From Phocoena phocoena (Eukaryota; Chordata; Mammalia; Artiodactyla; Phocoenidae), in the NCBI RefSeq assembly GCF_963924675.1, contig NC_089221.1, positions 140,658,263 to 140,722,262 of the forward strand: a DNA stretch of 64,000 bases. The letters run 5' to 3'. Below, one piece after another: positions 47,086 through 60,181 of this stretch. The position numbers were made by a program, and so were the translations under genes. Positions within the stretch are counted from its first letter, which is position 1; each line of letters starts with the position of its first letter. Under the pieces are notes generated by a model that saw nothing but the letters and a program-made list of their open reading frames with translations, did no database searches and was not told the origin of the DNA.

Positions 47086-47455
47086 TAAACACATGCAGGG
47101 ACTTCCCTGGTGGTGCAGTGGTTAAGAATCCTCCTCTCAATGCAGGGGACATGGGTTTGAGCCCTGGTCCGGGAAGATCCCACATGCTGCGGAGCAACGA
47201 AGCCCGCGCACCACAACTACTGAGCCTGTGCTCTAGAGCCCGTGAGCCACAACTACTGAGCCTGTGCACCACAACTGCTGAAGCCTGCAAGCCTAGAGCC
47301 CATGCTCCGCAACAAGAGAAGACACTGCAATGAGAAGCCCCCCCACCACAACGAAGAGTAGCCCCTGCTCACCGCAACTAGAGAAAGCCCACGCACAGCC
47401 ATGAAGACCCAGCGCAGCCAAAAATAAATAAATTTATTAAAAAAATAAACACATG
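47086..47455 (+). mobile_element. CHR-1-like SINE with target-site duplication
   Basis: A 350-bp tRNA-derived SINE (47096-47445) starting gggacttccctggtggtgcag and ending in an A-rich tail after gcgcagcc. The 10-bp repeat taaacacatg flanks it (47086-47095 and 47446-47455). A 41-bp-like internal repetition of cacaactactgagcctgtgc is visible, which is typical of the longer form. Frames through it on both strands are artefacts. Confidence 0.9.
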
Positions 47456-48258
47456 TAAATAAATATGAGTAATGGCATTTGTAGTGAATAGAAAGGAGAA
47501 ACTGAAGAAGATGCTTTTTTTGAAGAGTTTTTGTTTGGCTCCTTGGCAGAAAAGCAATATAAACCTGGACATGGAAGTGCATTTGTATGCCATAATAGTG
47601 CGGTGGATGATTGTGTCAGATGAAATATCGACCTGCATACAGAGTACACAGCTACTAGGAAGTACCTATTGTTGATTTCTCATCTAGCATCTGACATAGC
47701 CCGTGGGTGAGGTTTTTGACAACTGTCAGAGAGCAAAGGAAATGCTCCCTCTAGAAGTACATGGGGTGGGAGCAGACTGAGCTCCGGCTGCTGAGAAGAG
47801 AATCCTCAGAGAGAGAAACACACTGGAGCAACTGACATTCTCATAACTGTTCCTAATACGTGTTCCTCACTTGAGGCCTCAGTCTGCCCATCTGTGAAAC
47901 CCATCTGTGAAGTGTGTTTACTGAAAATTCTTGATGTATTGATGTGTCAGGAAAAAGAGCTAAAAAAGAAAACATTCACCAGCTATGTAGTACTTCTTGG
48001 GATTTGTAATCAAGCTTATGGTTCTGTGTGAGTTGGATTCTGTTTATAATTTATGTCTTTCATAGTAAAATGCTGTATGTGTGTGTGCATGCACGAGCTT
48101 GGGCTTACTTTGGAGAAGAACCAAAGAGGATGAATACATTATTCCATTATAATACTAAAACATTTCAGGGACATCCATAGTTAATTTACATGCTTTCGAA
48201 AGACCATGATCTTTCTAATAGGAATTTCTGAGATTTGGAGAGTATTCTGAATATGTGT
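47456..48258. other. Unique noncoding sequence
   Basis: No gene or repeat is recognisable. A short TG-rich stretch occurs at about 48074-48090. Confidence 0.5.
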
Positions 48259-48389
48259 TGTCCAATATGGTAGCCACTAGCTGTGTGTCACTGTGGAGCA
48301 CTTGAAATGTAGCTGGTGTGAATGAGGAACTTAATTTTTAACTTTTAACTTAAATAGCCATATGTAGTTGGTGGCTACCATTTTGGACA
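48259..48389. mobile_element. Palindromic nonautonomous DNA transposon
   Basis: The left end, tgtccaatatggtagccac, is matched by the complement of the right end, ggtggctaccattttggaca, with two mismatches over about 19 bases. The middle holds agcacttgaaatgtagctgg and an AT-rich loop. This is the structure of a small hAT-like element common in placental mammals. No duplication at the target could be confirmed. Confidence 0.7.
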
Positions 48390-49264
48390 GAGCAGGTCTA
48401 AAGAGATGTGGAAGAAATACTTTAAAAAAAGTCACCATCTGGTTATGCAGTCTGCCAATTAAATTATTTTATTTTTGGATTCTGATTATTAATATATTCT
48501 CTTGTGTTTAAAATGTGCACCAGTTCCCACTCTCCTGACACCTCCTTCCCCTTCCTGGTCTTACACATATACACACAATACCCTATTTTACTCTGCTGTT
48601 ATAGCTCAGCACTAAAATTTTCTTTTATATCCACTTCCTGAGTACTTCCTGAGGCAGTACTATGTACATATTATGCTTCATCAAATTCTTCACCATTGGT
48701 TCTCCTTTAAAATTAAGAACTGGATGTTCACTCCTGATTTACGTTCTCAGAGGTAGCTGATGTCTTCCATGGTGGTCACAGCCTTCTCCTTAATCTTCTC
48801 ATAGTATTTCCACTATCATCAGCCCCTGCCTTAAGACTGCTCTTTAGTCTCCTTAGTGCTGCAACATCCTGAGTGTCTTCCTTCTTCTCCCGTTGGTCAT
48901 TTTCTTTTCTTTCCAGTTTCCTTCAATATTATGGATGTTTACTACAACTCAGATATGCTTTTTTAGATTCAGCCAAAAGCTCTGATTTATGTCTTCAGTG
49001 AGAAAATCTATGTAATTCTGATCTCTTCACTGGTCTGTTTTAAACTCTTACACTTTCTCCTTGAAATTTCTTGTTTGATGTGCAAAAATCTAAGTTTAAT
49101 ATTAAAACATAACTCATATTTTTCCTATCAAAATGAATCCCCCGTCCTATGTTGAAAAGGCACCACTCTATGTCTTGTTAACCAGAGTTGAAGGGCTTGG
49201 TCATACTTGACTTTTTATGTATTTTTATGGTCCCTCTCAATTCAGTCAACACATGCTGCTTTTA
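48390..49264. other. Unique noncoding sequence
   Basis: No gene or repeat can be identified. The sequence is pyrimidine-rich in places (48525-48560, 48870-48920). Confidence 0.45.
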
Positions 49265-49265
49265 T

Positions 49266-49369
49266 GAAATACGGAATGCTTCCTGAATTTGCATGTCATT
49301 CTTGCTGAGAGGCCATGCTAATTTTCTCTGTATCACTCTAATTTGAGTATGTACTGCTGAAGCCAGCAG
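49266..49369 (-). pseudogene. U6 spliceosomal snRNA pseudogene
   Basis: Read on the minus strand, the segment follows U6 over nearly its whole length: a GCTTC-GCAG start, then the central GATACAGAGAA and ATTAGCATGGCC, then GCAA-ATGACA-GCAAATTC and a terminal TTCC-TATTT. About one base in five differs, including changes in the 5' stem. The conserved ACAGAGA box that pairs with the 5' splice site is intact. It is a retrotransposed copy. There is no sign of the upstream TATA and PSE that a real U6 gene needs. Confidence 0.88.
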
Positions 49370-50009
49370 AGTTCCTCCTTTCTTAGTGGATGTTGGGTTA
49401 TAACAAGTTTCCTTTTCCACTGTCCATATCCTGGCTTAGGTTTTCCTTGGCTCATATGTGCATTATTTTCAGCCCCCTAATTGGTGTTATTACCTTCAAT
49501 CTCAGTTGGGGTTGTACTAACCACTCCAGTTCTATCTCTTCTGACTGTTGTGCATGCGTCTTGCCCTCTGGATACATTGGCATGCCCGGTCTCATTGAAT
49601 AACTCTTGCTTTTCCAACCACGTGCTTTTGCTTAATGCTGTTGGCTCTGCCAAAAATTAAATTGTCTTATTAGTGTATTCAAATCCTATATGCCTAAAAC
49701 TTTCAAGGTTTATTTATACATTATTCACCAACTGTTTATTGAGTGTATGCTGTGTACTGGCATTGAACTAGGCATCTCTATCTTTAGTGCTCAGCTCATA
49801 AGAAGACAGAATCGCTGCTTTCCCGGAGTTTACATTATAACAGGGAATCTGACAAGTAAATATTCAGTTATGGTACCATGTGATAAACTTCTGTATCATC
49901 ATCACATGGAAACCATCCCAAACCACTTTGGCTTCTCTGAACTTACGGAGATTACTCATTGGCCACTTAATTACATTACTTACTTTTATCTGTTCACCTA
50001 CCGATTTTT
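49370..50009. other. Unique noncoding sequence
   Basis: No identifiable gene. The frame at 49690-50085 overlaps what looks like an L2 relic and is not coding. Confidence 0.45.
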
Positions 50010-50095
50010 CTATTATGTGTTAACTTCATTTTCTCTATTGGATTGCAAACGATTTGAGGGCAGAAAATACTTTGTATACCACTGAATATACCGTA
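50010..50095 (+). mobile_element. L2 LINE 3' end fragment
   Basis: The words ttattggattgcaaacgatt, gagggcagaaaatactttgt and cactgaatataccgtatggcctctagc fit a diverged L2 3' end. Confidence 0.45.
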
Positions 50096-50739
50096 TGGCC
50101 TCTAGCCCACAATGTTTCATATAAAAATCACAAATACCTGGCAGTTTGTAAGAGGGCTATATTTTACCTTTGGGAATCTTTCCTATGCACTACATAATTA
50201 TTTCTCGGTCAACATAAAATACAGAAATGTAATAACGGAGAAGGTGAGATTTGTTTATACTCATTCTACATTGAATGATGGATTTAAACATGCAAATTGA
50301 ATTACTTATGCTATTTAAAGTATATTATGTATTACAAAATGTTATGTTTCAGAATTCCCTGATACAAAATACACATAAATCTTAAAAATGAAGAACATCA
50401 ATTAGAATTGAATTTCCAAACTACTGTGAAATTTATGCTAAAAATCAGAAGCCAAGAGTAAAATATTACAGTTGTTAGATTGTAAAATCAGAAGTTGATT
50501 TTTAAAAAATAAGTCTTTTATTAATATAGTTGGACTTATGAAGCCCTAACTGGATAAAGCAGATTTTTCTGATAGAGTGATCTTTAAAAGTAAATGTAAA
50601 TGACCAAAACTTTTCAGCATTCTCATCAATTAAATAATTTATTATTGCATTTTAATCTAATCCTGGCTTATTCCCAGATGTTGATTATAATATTTCCTGT
50701 TAAATTAAGTTTTCATAGGAACTTTTTTCTCTTTTAGTT
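50096..50739. other. AT-rich noncoding sequence
   Basis: Nothing that I can identify as a gene or repeat. Confidence 0.45.
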
Positions 50740-52960
50740 TAATTCTTAAAAACCTCTTTATTGAGTTGTAATTGACATAGACTACACATATTTAAAGTGT
50801 AAAATTTGAGACATTTGGACATATGTATATATCAGTGAAGCCATCAGCACAATCAGGTTAATGAAAATATTCATCACTCTCAAAAGTTTCCTCATTCCCC
50901 TTTGTAATTCCTCTGGACTTTCTCCATCTCCCCTACCAAAGGCACCCATTAATCTGTTTTCTGTCCATGTAGTTTTGCATTTTTAAAGAATTTGATGTAA
51001 ATGAAATCATACAGCATTTGATCTTTCCTGTCTGGTTTCTTTTCTCATAGGATAATTGTTTTAAGATTCATCCATGTTATAGTTTAACAGGAGTTCACTA
51101 CTTTGTATTTGCTGAGTAGAAACACAACTGATTTTTGTGTATTGATTGTGTACCTACAGCTTTACTGAATTTGTTTACTAGTTCTAACAGGTTTTTTTGT
51201 GTGGAATCTTTAGGGTTTTCTATGTATAATATCATGTCCACTGCAAGTAGAGAAAATTTTATTCCTTTCTTTCCGATTTAGTTTCCTTGTTTTTCCTTTT
51301 CCTACCTAATTGCTCTGGCTAGGACTTCCAGTGCTATGTTGAATTGTTTAGTGTTTAATGTATAGATCTTTTACATCTTTGGTCAGATTTATCCTTAAAT
51401 ATAATATTTCATACTTTTGATGCCATTGTAAATGGTATTTTAAAAAAATTTGAAATTCTGATTGTTGATAGACTAGAGAAATACAATTGGTTTTTATGTA
51501 CTGATCTTTCATCCTGCACCTTAGTAAACTCATTTATTCTAGTAGCTTTTTGTAGCATTCGTTGGATTTCCTATATAGACAATCATGTTTTGCTGTGAAT
51601 AAAGATTTTTACATGTTCCTTTCTAATCTTTATGCTTTGCTTTTCCTTCCCTGTTTGCACTGCCTAGAACCTCTAGTACAATGTTGAATAGAAATAGTGA
51701 GCGTGGACATCCTGTCTTAATCCTCATCTGAGGAGCACCATTTGGTTTTTCAACATTAAGTAACATAGGCTAGATGTAAGTTCCTTGTCAGATACATGAT
51801 TTTTTCAAATGTTTTCTCCCATTCTGTGGGTTGTCTTCATTCTTTGCATGGTATTATCTGTTGTAAAAATGTTTAAATTTGAGGTAATCCAATTAAATAT
51901 TTTCCTTTGGTGACTTTATTATTCTTTTAATTCTGTAGTGTCTATAGTAGTATCTCCCATCATTCATTATACTGTTTTCTCCCCAATACCCAAGCTATTT
52001 ATCATTTATTCCATCATTCCTGATACTGTTAATTTGTGTCTTCTTTCTTTTTTATATCATCTGCCTGATATTTATCAGTATCTTATATCAATACCTTGGT
52101 AGATGTATTTATCAAGATCTCAAAAAGCCAAGTTTTAATTTTATTAGATTTAAAAAATAGTTTGTTTTCTACTTTTTTGGTATCTGCACTAATTTTTATT
52201 ATTTCCTTTATGATTCTTACTTTGGGTTTTATATGCTGGTCTTTTTCATATGTTTTAAGGTGAAATCTGGGGTCTTTGATTTGAGATACTCTTTAGTGCT
52301 TTAGATTTTCCAAAAGTACTGCTTTAGAGATAGCCTGGAAATTTTTATATGCTGTGTTATTCACTGCAAAATACTTGCAGATTTCAATTTAGATTTGTGC
52401 TTTGACTCATGGGATATTTAGAAGTATGTTATTTAGTTTCTGAATATTTGGAGATTTTCTAGAGATCTTTCTCTTATTGATATCTATTAATATTATGGTC
52501 ATAGAACATATTTTATATGACTTGAGTAATTAAAAATTTATAACATTTTATGATGCAGAATGTGGTAAGTCTTTTGTGTGCGCTTGAAAAGAATGTGTAT
52601 TCTTCTGTAGTTGGGTGGAGTGTTTTATTAATGTCAGTGAAGTCAAGTTGATTGTGGTAATTTTTATATTCTAACTGATTTGCTGTGTATTTGTTCTATC
52701 AATTGTTTAAAAGAGTATTAAATCTCCAACTATAATTGTGGATTTATCTATTTCTCCTTGCAACTTACTTTTTAAAAAAATGTGTTATAATACTTTCTTC
52801 TTAAGTGCAAAATTATTTAGCACATCAGGTCTTCCTGATGAATCCATCTCTTTATTTTTTGAGGTAAACTTCTTTATCCTAGGTAGTAGCCTTTGTTCTG
52901 GTCTCAGTTTTATCCAATATTACAGAGTCACTGCTGCTTTCCTTTTTTTAAAAATTGTGG
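50740..52960 (-). mobile_element. Stack of old L1 fragments
   Basis: Several old L1 pieces lie on the minus strand. 50740-51110 matches the L1M 3' region (tttattgagttgtaattgac, taatgaaaatattcatc). 51115-51340 and 51480-51760 each cover the same part of ORF2, read as complements of the RT palm (for example tgttgaatagaaatagtgag before a short spacer). Since they overlap in the L1 coordinate, at least two insertions are present. 51780-52950 continues with ORF2. There are no usable frames. Confidence 0.75.
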
Positions 52961-55900
52961 TAACATTTGTTTATAACACTATATAAGTTTCATGTGACCA
53001 ACATTATATTTTGACTTCTGTATATACTACAGTGCGTTCACCACCAAAAGTTTAGTTTTCATTCATCTCTATACAGTTGATCCCCCCTTTACCCATTTCA
53101 CCTAAACTCCCTTTTGCCTTTGGTAACCACTACTCTGTTGTCTGTATCTATGTGTTTGTTTTTCTTTGGTTTGGTGTGTTCATTTATTTTGTGTGGTTGA
53201 ATATTCCACTCATGAGTGAAATCATATGGTATTTGTCATTTCTGACTTATTTCACTTAGCGTAATACCATCATGGTCCATCCATGTTGTCACAAATGACA
53301 AGATTTCATCTATTTTTATGGCTGAGTAGTATTCCATTGTATGTATATGCCACATCTTCTTTCTCCATTCATCCACTGATGAACACCTAAGTGGTTTCCA
53401 TGTCTTGGTTACTGTAAATAGTGCTGTGATGAATATAGGGGTGTGGATATCTTTTCACCTTAGTGTTTTCCTATTATTTGAATAGGTAGCCTGAAATGGA
53501 ATAACTGGATCATATGGTAGCTGTATTCTTAATTTTTTGAGGAATCTCCATACTTTTTTTTCCCCATAGTGGCTGCACTAATTTACATTCCCACTAACAA
53601 TGTAAGAGGGTTCCGTTTCCTCTACACCCTCTCTTAACATGTGTCATTTCTTGCTTTTTTGATAATAGCCATTCTAACAGATATGAGGTGATAGTTCATC
53701 ATGGTTGTGATTTGCATTTCCCTAATAATTAGTGATGTCGAATGTCTTTTCATGTGCCTTTTGGGTATTTGTATGTCTTCTTTGGATAAATGTCTGTTAA
53801 GATTTTCTTCTCATTTTTAATCAGGTTATTTTGTTGTTGTTGAGTTGTATGAGTTCTTTATATATTTTGGATTTTAATTCCTTACTGAATATATAATTTG
53901 CAAATACAGTTTTTTATTTGATAGGTTGTCTTTTCATTGTGTTGTTTGCTGTGCAGAAGCTTTTTAGTTCAATGTAGTCCTATTTGTTTATTTTTGATTT
54001 TGTTTCCCTTGCCTCAGGAGACATATTCAGAAAGACTGCTAAGACCAATGTCAAAGAGCATACTGCCTCTGTTTTCCTCTAGAAGTTATATGGTTTCTGG
54101 TCATACATTTAAGTCCTTAATACATCTTGAGTTGATTTTTGTGTATGGTATAAGGTAGTGGTCTAGTTTTATTCTTTTGATGAGGCGGTTCAGATTTCCC
54201 AGCACCATTTATTGAAGTCTGTCATTTTCCCATTTATGTTCTCTGCTCCTTTGCTATAAATTAATTGTTTGTATATGTGTGGATTTATTTCTGGGTTCTC
54301 AATTCTGTTCCATTGATCTGTGTCTATTTTTCTGACAATACCATGTCGTTTGATTATTTTGTAGTCTATTTTTTTAGTGTAGTTTTGATAGCTTTGTAGT
54401 ACAGTTTGAAATCAGGGATTGTGGTAACTCCAGCTTTGTACATTTTTTTCAGGATTGCTTTGGCTACTGGGTCTTTTTTATTTCTGTATAAATTTTAGGA
54501 TTTTTAATTCTATTTCCATGAAAAATTTCATTGGAATTTTGATAGGGATTGAATGTGTATTTTACTTTAGGTAATATAGACATTTTAACAATGTTAATTC
54601 TTCCAGTCCATGAGCGTGGACTCTCGTACCTTTTCTTTGTGTCTTCTTCAGTTTATTTCAACAATGTCTTATAGTTTTCAGTATATAGTTCTTTCGCCTC
54701 CTTGCTTAAATTTATTCCTAGGTATTTTATTCTTTTTGTTGCAATTGTAAATGGGACTGTTTTCTTAATTTCTCTTTCTGCTAGCTTATTGTTAGCATAT
54801 AAAAATGCAACAAATTTTTGTGTATCAATTTTGTACCTTGCAACTATATTGTATTCATTTATTATTTCTAATAGTATTTTGGTAGAGTCTTTAGGGTTTT
54901 TAATATATATAAAAAATCATGTCATCCACAAATTTCAATAGTAAAAGTTTTATTTCTTTCTTCCTTCCTTTTGCTCTGACTGAAACTTCCAATACTGTAT
55001 CGAATAAGAGTGGTGAGAGTGGCATCCTTGTCTTTTTCCTGATCTTTTTAGGGATAGCTTTCAGTTTTTTACTCTTGAGTGTGATGTTAGGTGTGGGTTT
55101 GTCACATACAGCCTTTATTATGTTAAGGTATTTTATATGTACTTTATTGAGAGTTTTTATCATAAATCGGTGTTGAATCTTATCAAATGCTTTTTCTGCA
55201 TCTATTGAGATATTCATATGACTTTTATCCTTCACACCGTTAATGTGGTATATCATGTTGATTGATTTGTGAATGTTGAACCATCCCTGCATCCCTGTAA
55301 TAAATCTTAGTTGATCATGTATGTTTCTTCTAATGTATTGTTGTATTTGGTTTGTTAGTATTTTGTTCAGGATTTTTCCATCTACATTTATCAGAGATAT
55401 TGGGCTGTAGTTTTCATTTTTTGTGTTGTCTTTGTGTGGTTTTAGTATCAGGGTAATGTTGGCCTTGTAAAATGAGTTAGAAACTGTTTCCTTCTTTTCA
55501 GTTTTTTGGAAGCATTTGAAGGTAGGTATTATATCTTCTTTCAGTGTTTGCTAGAATTCACCTATGAAGCTGTCTGGTCCTGGACTTTTTTTTTTCAGAG
55601 GTTTTTGATTACTTTTTCAGTCTTCTTATTAGTGATCAGTGTATTCACTTTTTCTCTTTCTTCATTATTCAGTCTTGGAAAGTTGTATGATTCTAAAATC
55701 TTATCCATTTCTTCTACATTGTCCAATTTGTTGATGTATAGGTATTCTTAGTATTCTCATATAATCATTTGTATTTCTGTGGTATCCATTTTAATTTCAT
55801 TTCTTTCATTTTTGATTTTATTTATCTGAGCTTTCTCTGTATTTTTCTTAGTGAGTCTAGCTAATGGTGTGTCAATTTTATCTTTTCAAAGAACCTGCTC

Positions 55901-58560
55901 TTATTTTTATTGATCTTTTATCTTTACAGTCTCTCTTTTATTTATTTCTGCTCTGATTGTATTATTTCCTTTCTTCTAACTTTTTGCTTCATTTGTTCTT
56001 CTTTTTCTAGTTCCTTTAGATGTAAGGATAGATTGTTTATTTGAGCTTTTTCTTGTCTCAAATGAACAAGTCTCAAATGAGATAGACCTATATTGCTATA
56101 AACTTACCTCTTAGTACCCTTTTTACTTTATCCCGTATATTTTGTATTTTCCATTTTCATTTGTCTTCAGGTATTTTTTTCTCTTTCTCCTTTAACTTCT
56201 TTGGTGACCCAATAGTTGTTCAGTAGAATGTTGTTCAGTCTCCACATATTTGTGATTTTTCTAGCTTTCTTCCTGTAGTAGATTTCCAGTTTCATACCAT
56301 TGTGGTTGAAAAAGACACTTGATACGTTTAAATCTCCTTTTTTTTTTCTGTGGTACGTGGGCCTCTCACTGTTGTGGCCTCTCCCGTTGCAGAGCACAGG
56401 CTCCAGACGCGCAGGCTCAGCTGCCATGGCTCATGGGCCCAGCCGCTCCGCGGCATGTGGGATCTTCCCAGACCGGGGCACGAACCCGCGTCCCCTGCAT
56501 CGGCAGATGGACTCTCAACCACTGTGCCACCAGGGAAGCCCAATTTAAATCTTCTTAAATTTAATGAGACTTGAATCCCAGCATATGGTCTATCCTTGAC
56601 AGAGTTCCACGTGCACTTGAGAAAGTGTATTCTGCAGCATTTGGATGGAATGTTCTGTACATTCTATCAAACCTCTGTGGTCTAATGTTTCATTTAAGGC
56701 TGCTGTTTCCTTGTTGACTTTCTTTCTAGATGAGCCATCCCTTTATGTAAGTGTGGTGTTAAAGTGCCTTACTATTATTTTGTTGCTGTAAATGTTTCCC
56801 TTTTTGTCTGTTAATAATTGTTTTATATATGTTAGGTGCATATTTTAATCACTGTTATGTCTTCTTGATGAATTATCTCTTTTATTATTGTACACTATCC
56901 ATCTTTGACTCTTGTTACCTGTTTTGGCTTGAAGTGTATTTTCTCTGATATGAATATGGCTACACCTGCTTTCTTTTGGTTGCTGTTAGCTTAAGAGTAT
57001 TGTCTTCTATCCACTTTGAGCCTATGTTTGTCTTAAGAACTCAGATGAGTCTTCTGAGGCAGTGTATAGTTGGTTGTTATTTATTAATCAATCCAGCTAC
57101 TCTGTCTTTTGATTGGAGAATTCTATTCATTTACTAAATGTAAATGATTATTGATAAATGAAGACTTAGTATTGCCATTTTATTTTTTCTTTTCTGTTTA
57201 TATCTCCATGTTTCTTTTTCCTTGTTTCTGTCTGCCAGTTTGGTTTGGTGGTTTTCTATGATGTTTTCCTCAGTTTCCCTTTTTTTTAATGTCTCTGCTC
57301 TAGATTTATGTTTTGTAGTTACCATCGGGTTTGTATAAAATATCTCATAGATAAAATATCCCTTTTCCTGTCTATAGCATCTGATCTTCAGTTGCCTCTA
57401 TGAATTCTATCCTTTTCCCTTCTCATTTTATGTTTTTTCAAATTATCCCTTTTTATGTTGTTTGTTACCAAATTGAAGTATAGTTATTTTTATTTCTTTA
57501 AAAAACCTAGTCTGATTTAGAGTTTCAGTTTTCTGATTCTGTCTGTCTATTTATCATCTTACTCAACATTTTGTGTACTTTCGCCTTTTTTGTTTCAGGT
57601 AGAAGAGCCGTAAGGCAAGTCTAGTATTGATGAACTCCCTCAGCTCTTGTTTGTTTGGGAAAGCCTTTATTTCTCCTTCATATCTGAATGATAACTGTGC
57701 TGGAAAGAGTATATGTTTTTTGTGGACAGTTTTATCTTTCAGTATTTTGAGAATGTTATTACACTCCCTCGTGACTTATAGAATTTCTGTTGAGAAATTT
57801 GCTGATAGCGTAATGGGGGTTACTTTGTAGGTTACCATCCTTTTTTTCTGTGGCTGCCTTTAAAATTTTTTCTTTGTTGTTGACTTTTGGCAGTTTTCAT
57901 ATAATGTGTCTTGGAAAAGGTCTTTTTGCATTAAGGTTTCTTAATAGGTTTTCTCTTAACTTCATTGACCTGGAGATGCAGTTCCTTCCCCAGGTATGGG
58001 AAGTTCTCAGCTATTATTTCTTTAAATAAACTCTCTACGTCCTTCTCCCTCTTTCCTCCTTCTAGGATACCCATTAGCCTTACGTTGCCCTTCCTAAAAG
58101 TGCTGGATAGATCTCTTAGGAGATCCTCATTTCTTTTAGATCTTAATTCTCTCTCCTTTTCTACCAGGATCATTTCTAGATTTGTATCTTCAGGCTTGCT
58201 AATTCTCTCTTCCATATGGTCTACTCTATTTCCAGTGCTCTCTAATGTGTTATCTCATTTATTGCATCTTCAGCCTCAGAATTTCTGTTGGTTCTCTTTT
58301 AGATTTAAATCTCTTTGGTAAAGTTTTCCTTCTGTTTACTAATTTCATCCCTGAGCTCCTCCAACTGCCTTTCTGAGTTTTTTGTAGCTTGTGCATTTCT
58401 TCATGACAGCTATTTTGAATTCTCTGTTAGATCACTCTATTCCATGACTTTGGCTTTTGAATTGTCATTTTCTTTTTGTGATTTAGTGTTACTGTGGATT
58501 TTCGTGGCACTTCATGAGTTGTTCCTCTGCTGTTGCATTTGAAGTAGCAAACACTTCGCT
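52961..58560 (-). mobile_element. Old L1, long but decayed
   Basis: A long minus-strand L1 that can be followed from its 3' region (about 52961) through ORF2 (about 57330-53250) to ORF1 (57931-58500). The RT frame at 55292-54900 is readable ([35 protein letters not shown]), with the catalytic box reading FVDD instead of FADD. A frame at 58215-57931 encodes part of ORF1p (SKRNEDLLRDL, NFPYLGKELHLQVNEV). It is more diverged than the L1 at 30.7-37.1 kb. A CHR SINE at 56336-56543 interrupts the ORF2 region. Confidence 0.85.
56327..56552 (-). mobile_element. CHR-2-type SINE inside old L1
   Basis: A full-length reverse copy, body about 56336-56543. The repeat tttaaatct flanks it (56327-56335 and 56544-56552). 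The L1 ORF2 sequence resumes on the far side, so the SINE is younger than the L1. Confidence 0.94.
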
Positions 58561-59335
58561 TCTTTAGATAAAGCTTTTTTTACTTGATTGTAAAAATTCA
58601 AGGTTAGTATTTAGAGGCCCTTCTTTTGTTTTTCAGTAGGTGGCGCTATAGCACAAGTTTTTGGTTTCTCCTACCTGAGCTGCCTCTGGTTGTATCGCTC
58701 TTCGATAATCAGGTCTTTCCACCCTCCACTGCCTCTGCCAGAGTTCTTGCCCTGTGCCCTTACTGTTGCTTCTTGTGCCTTCGGGCTGGCTTCTGCCTTG
58801 CTGTAGCCAGTGTTGCTGCTGTTGCTGGTGCAGCTTCCTGGGGTGCCCAGATGGTGGGCGCCTGCACTGCCTCAGGGGTAGCGTGGGTCATGGACTCTGC
58901 CTCTACCATATCCAGGTTTGTTAGGTTCATGGGCACCGCCTCTTGGGTGTAGGGGCTGGAGTCGCAGGTGCCTTTGCAGCTAGAGGGATGGAGTGAGAGG
59001 CCATGCTGCCTCTCTTGCCCTGTTCTCAGCAGTGGAGTGTGCTGCTGCAGTCAGGGGACTAGAGTTGTATGCACGGCCTCCCCTGCTACTCCTGGGTTCT
59101 CAAGGGCCACAGGGTCACGTGTTGTGCTGGGGGCGGGGGGATGGGATCCTCAGCATCGCCTCTGTTGTTCCCGCCTTCTGCTTCCTCTGTGTGTTCCATT
59201 CCACCCATCTTTAGATGTGCACATGTGTGGACTTCTCCAGTGTATGTTGGGCAGAAGAACGTTTATGATGTTATGGATGTTTTACTGGGTATATATTGAA
59301 GGGGACAGAGAAAGGGAGCAAAGTGTCTTATGATG
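58561..59335 (-). mobile_element. GC-rich L1 5' region
   Basis: Directly upstream (on the minus strand) of the decayed ORF1 lies a GC-rich stretch with CT- and TGCTG-rich words, in the place of an L1 5' untranslated region. Plus-strand frames of 73-121 codons occur in it but overlap each other and have no homology that I recognise. It holds a CTCF-like site at 58633-58647. The assignment is by position and composition. Confidence 0.45.
58633..58647 (+). promoter_or_regulatory. CTCF-like binding motif
   Basis: The sequence tcagtaggtggcgct fits the CTCF core consensus CCASYAGRKGGCRSY at 14 of 15 positions; only the first base differs. CTCF sites carried by repeats can act as loop anchors or insulators. 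Binding is not shown by sequence alone. Confidence 0.4.
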
Positions 59336-60158
59336 CAGTGATGCTCATGTCACCCCTTCCACCTTATTTTTGATTACTGTTACCATGGTATGTGTCTATT
59401 TTATCACTGCTTTTAACCCATTAGTGCTTTAGATTTGAAGTGCATTTCCAAAAGAAGCACATAATTGGATTTTGCTTTGTATCCAATCTTACAATATTTG
59501 TCTTTTAAGTGTTTAGAACATTTATATTTTCTGTGATGATCAATAAAAGTTATATCTGCCATATTGCTATTTTCCTACCTGTGCTTTCTTGCCTTTTCTC
59601 TTTTTTCCCCTGCCTTCTTTGGTAATAATTGGGTAGTGTTTATGATTCCCTCTTGTCTCCTTTGTTACTAGCTATGATTCTTTGCATGTTCTTCTAATGG
59701 TTGCTTTAGAATTTGTCGCATCCATATTTGACTCATCACAGTCTACCTTCAAGTAATATTATGCCACTTCACATGTCATGTAGGAACCTTACAATAGTAT
59801 ACTTTCATTTTTGACTCCCTGCCTTTGTGATATTTTTGTCATACTTTTAAGTATATTATAAACATCATACTACAATTTTTTTTTTTTTTTTCGGTACGCG
59901 GGCCTCTCACTGTTGTGGCCTCTCCCGTTGCGGAGCACAGGCTCCAGATGCGCAGGCTCAGTGGCCATGGCTCACGGGTGCAGCCGCTCCGCGGCATGTG
60001 GGATCTTCCCGGACCAGGGCACGAACCCGTGTCCCCTGCATCGGCAGGCGGACTTTCAACCACTGCGTTACCAGGGAAGCCCTAGACATCATTCTTGGTA
60101 TTGCAAATTCTATACGTTTAAATGTATAATGGCATATATCCACCATTGCAGTATTATG
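59336..60158 (-). mobile_element. Old L1 fragment (ORF1-ORF2 boundary region)
   Basis: The words ttttctgtgatgatcaataaaag, ttttttcccctgccttctttgg, catcacagtctaccttcaagtaatattatgcc and ttacaatagtatactttcatt follow the complement of an old L1 around the start of ORF2. A CHR SINE interrupts it at 59876-60082, and the env retrocopy ends it on the right. Confidence 0.65.
59876..60082 (-). mobile_element. CHR-2-type SINE inside old L1
   Basis: A full-length reverse copy with about 16 Ts at its left end and ccagggaagccc at its right. L1 sequence flanks both sides. Acatcat occurs near both ends, but not directly next to the poly-T, so the duplication is not certain. Confidence 0.93.
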
Positions 60159-60181
60159 AAAGTTTCAGGGTTTTTTTTTTT

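Noticed and set aside
58968..59333. Three overlapping GC-rich frames as a host exon
   Set aside because: They overlap in different frames, lack homology, and sit in the place of an L1 5' region.
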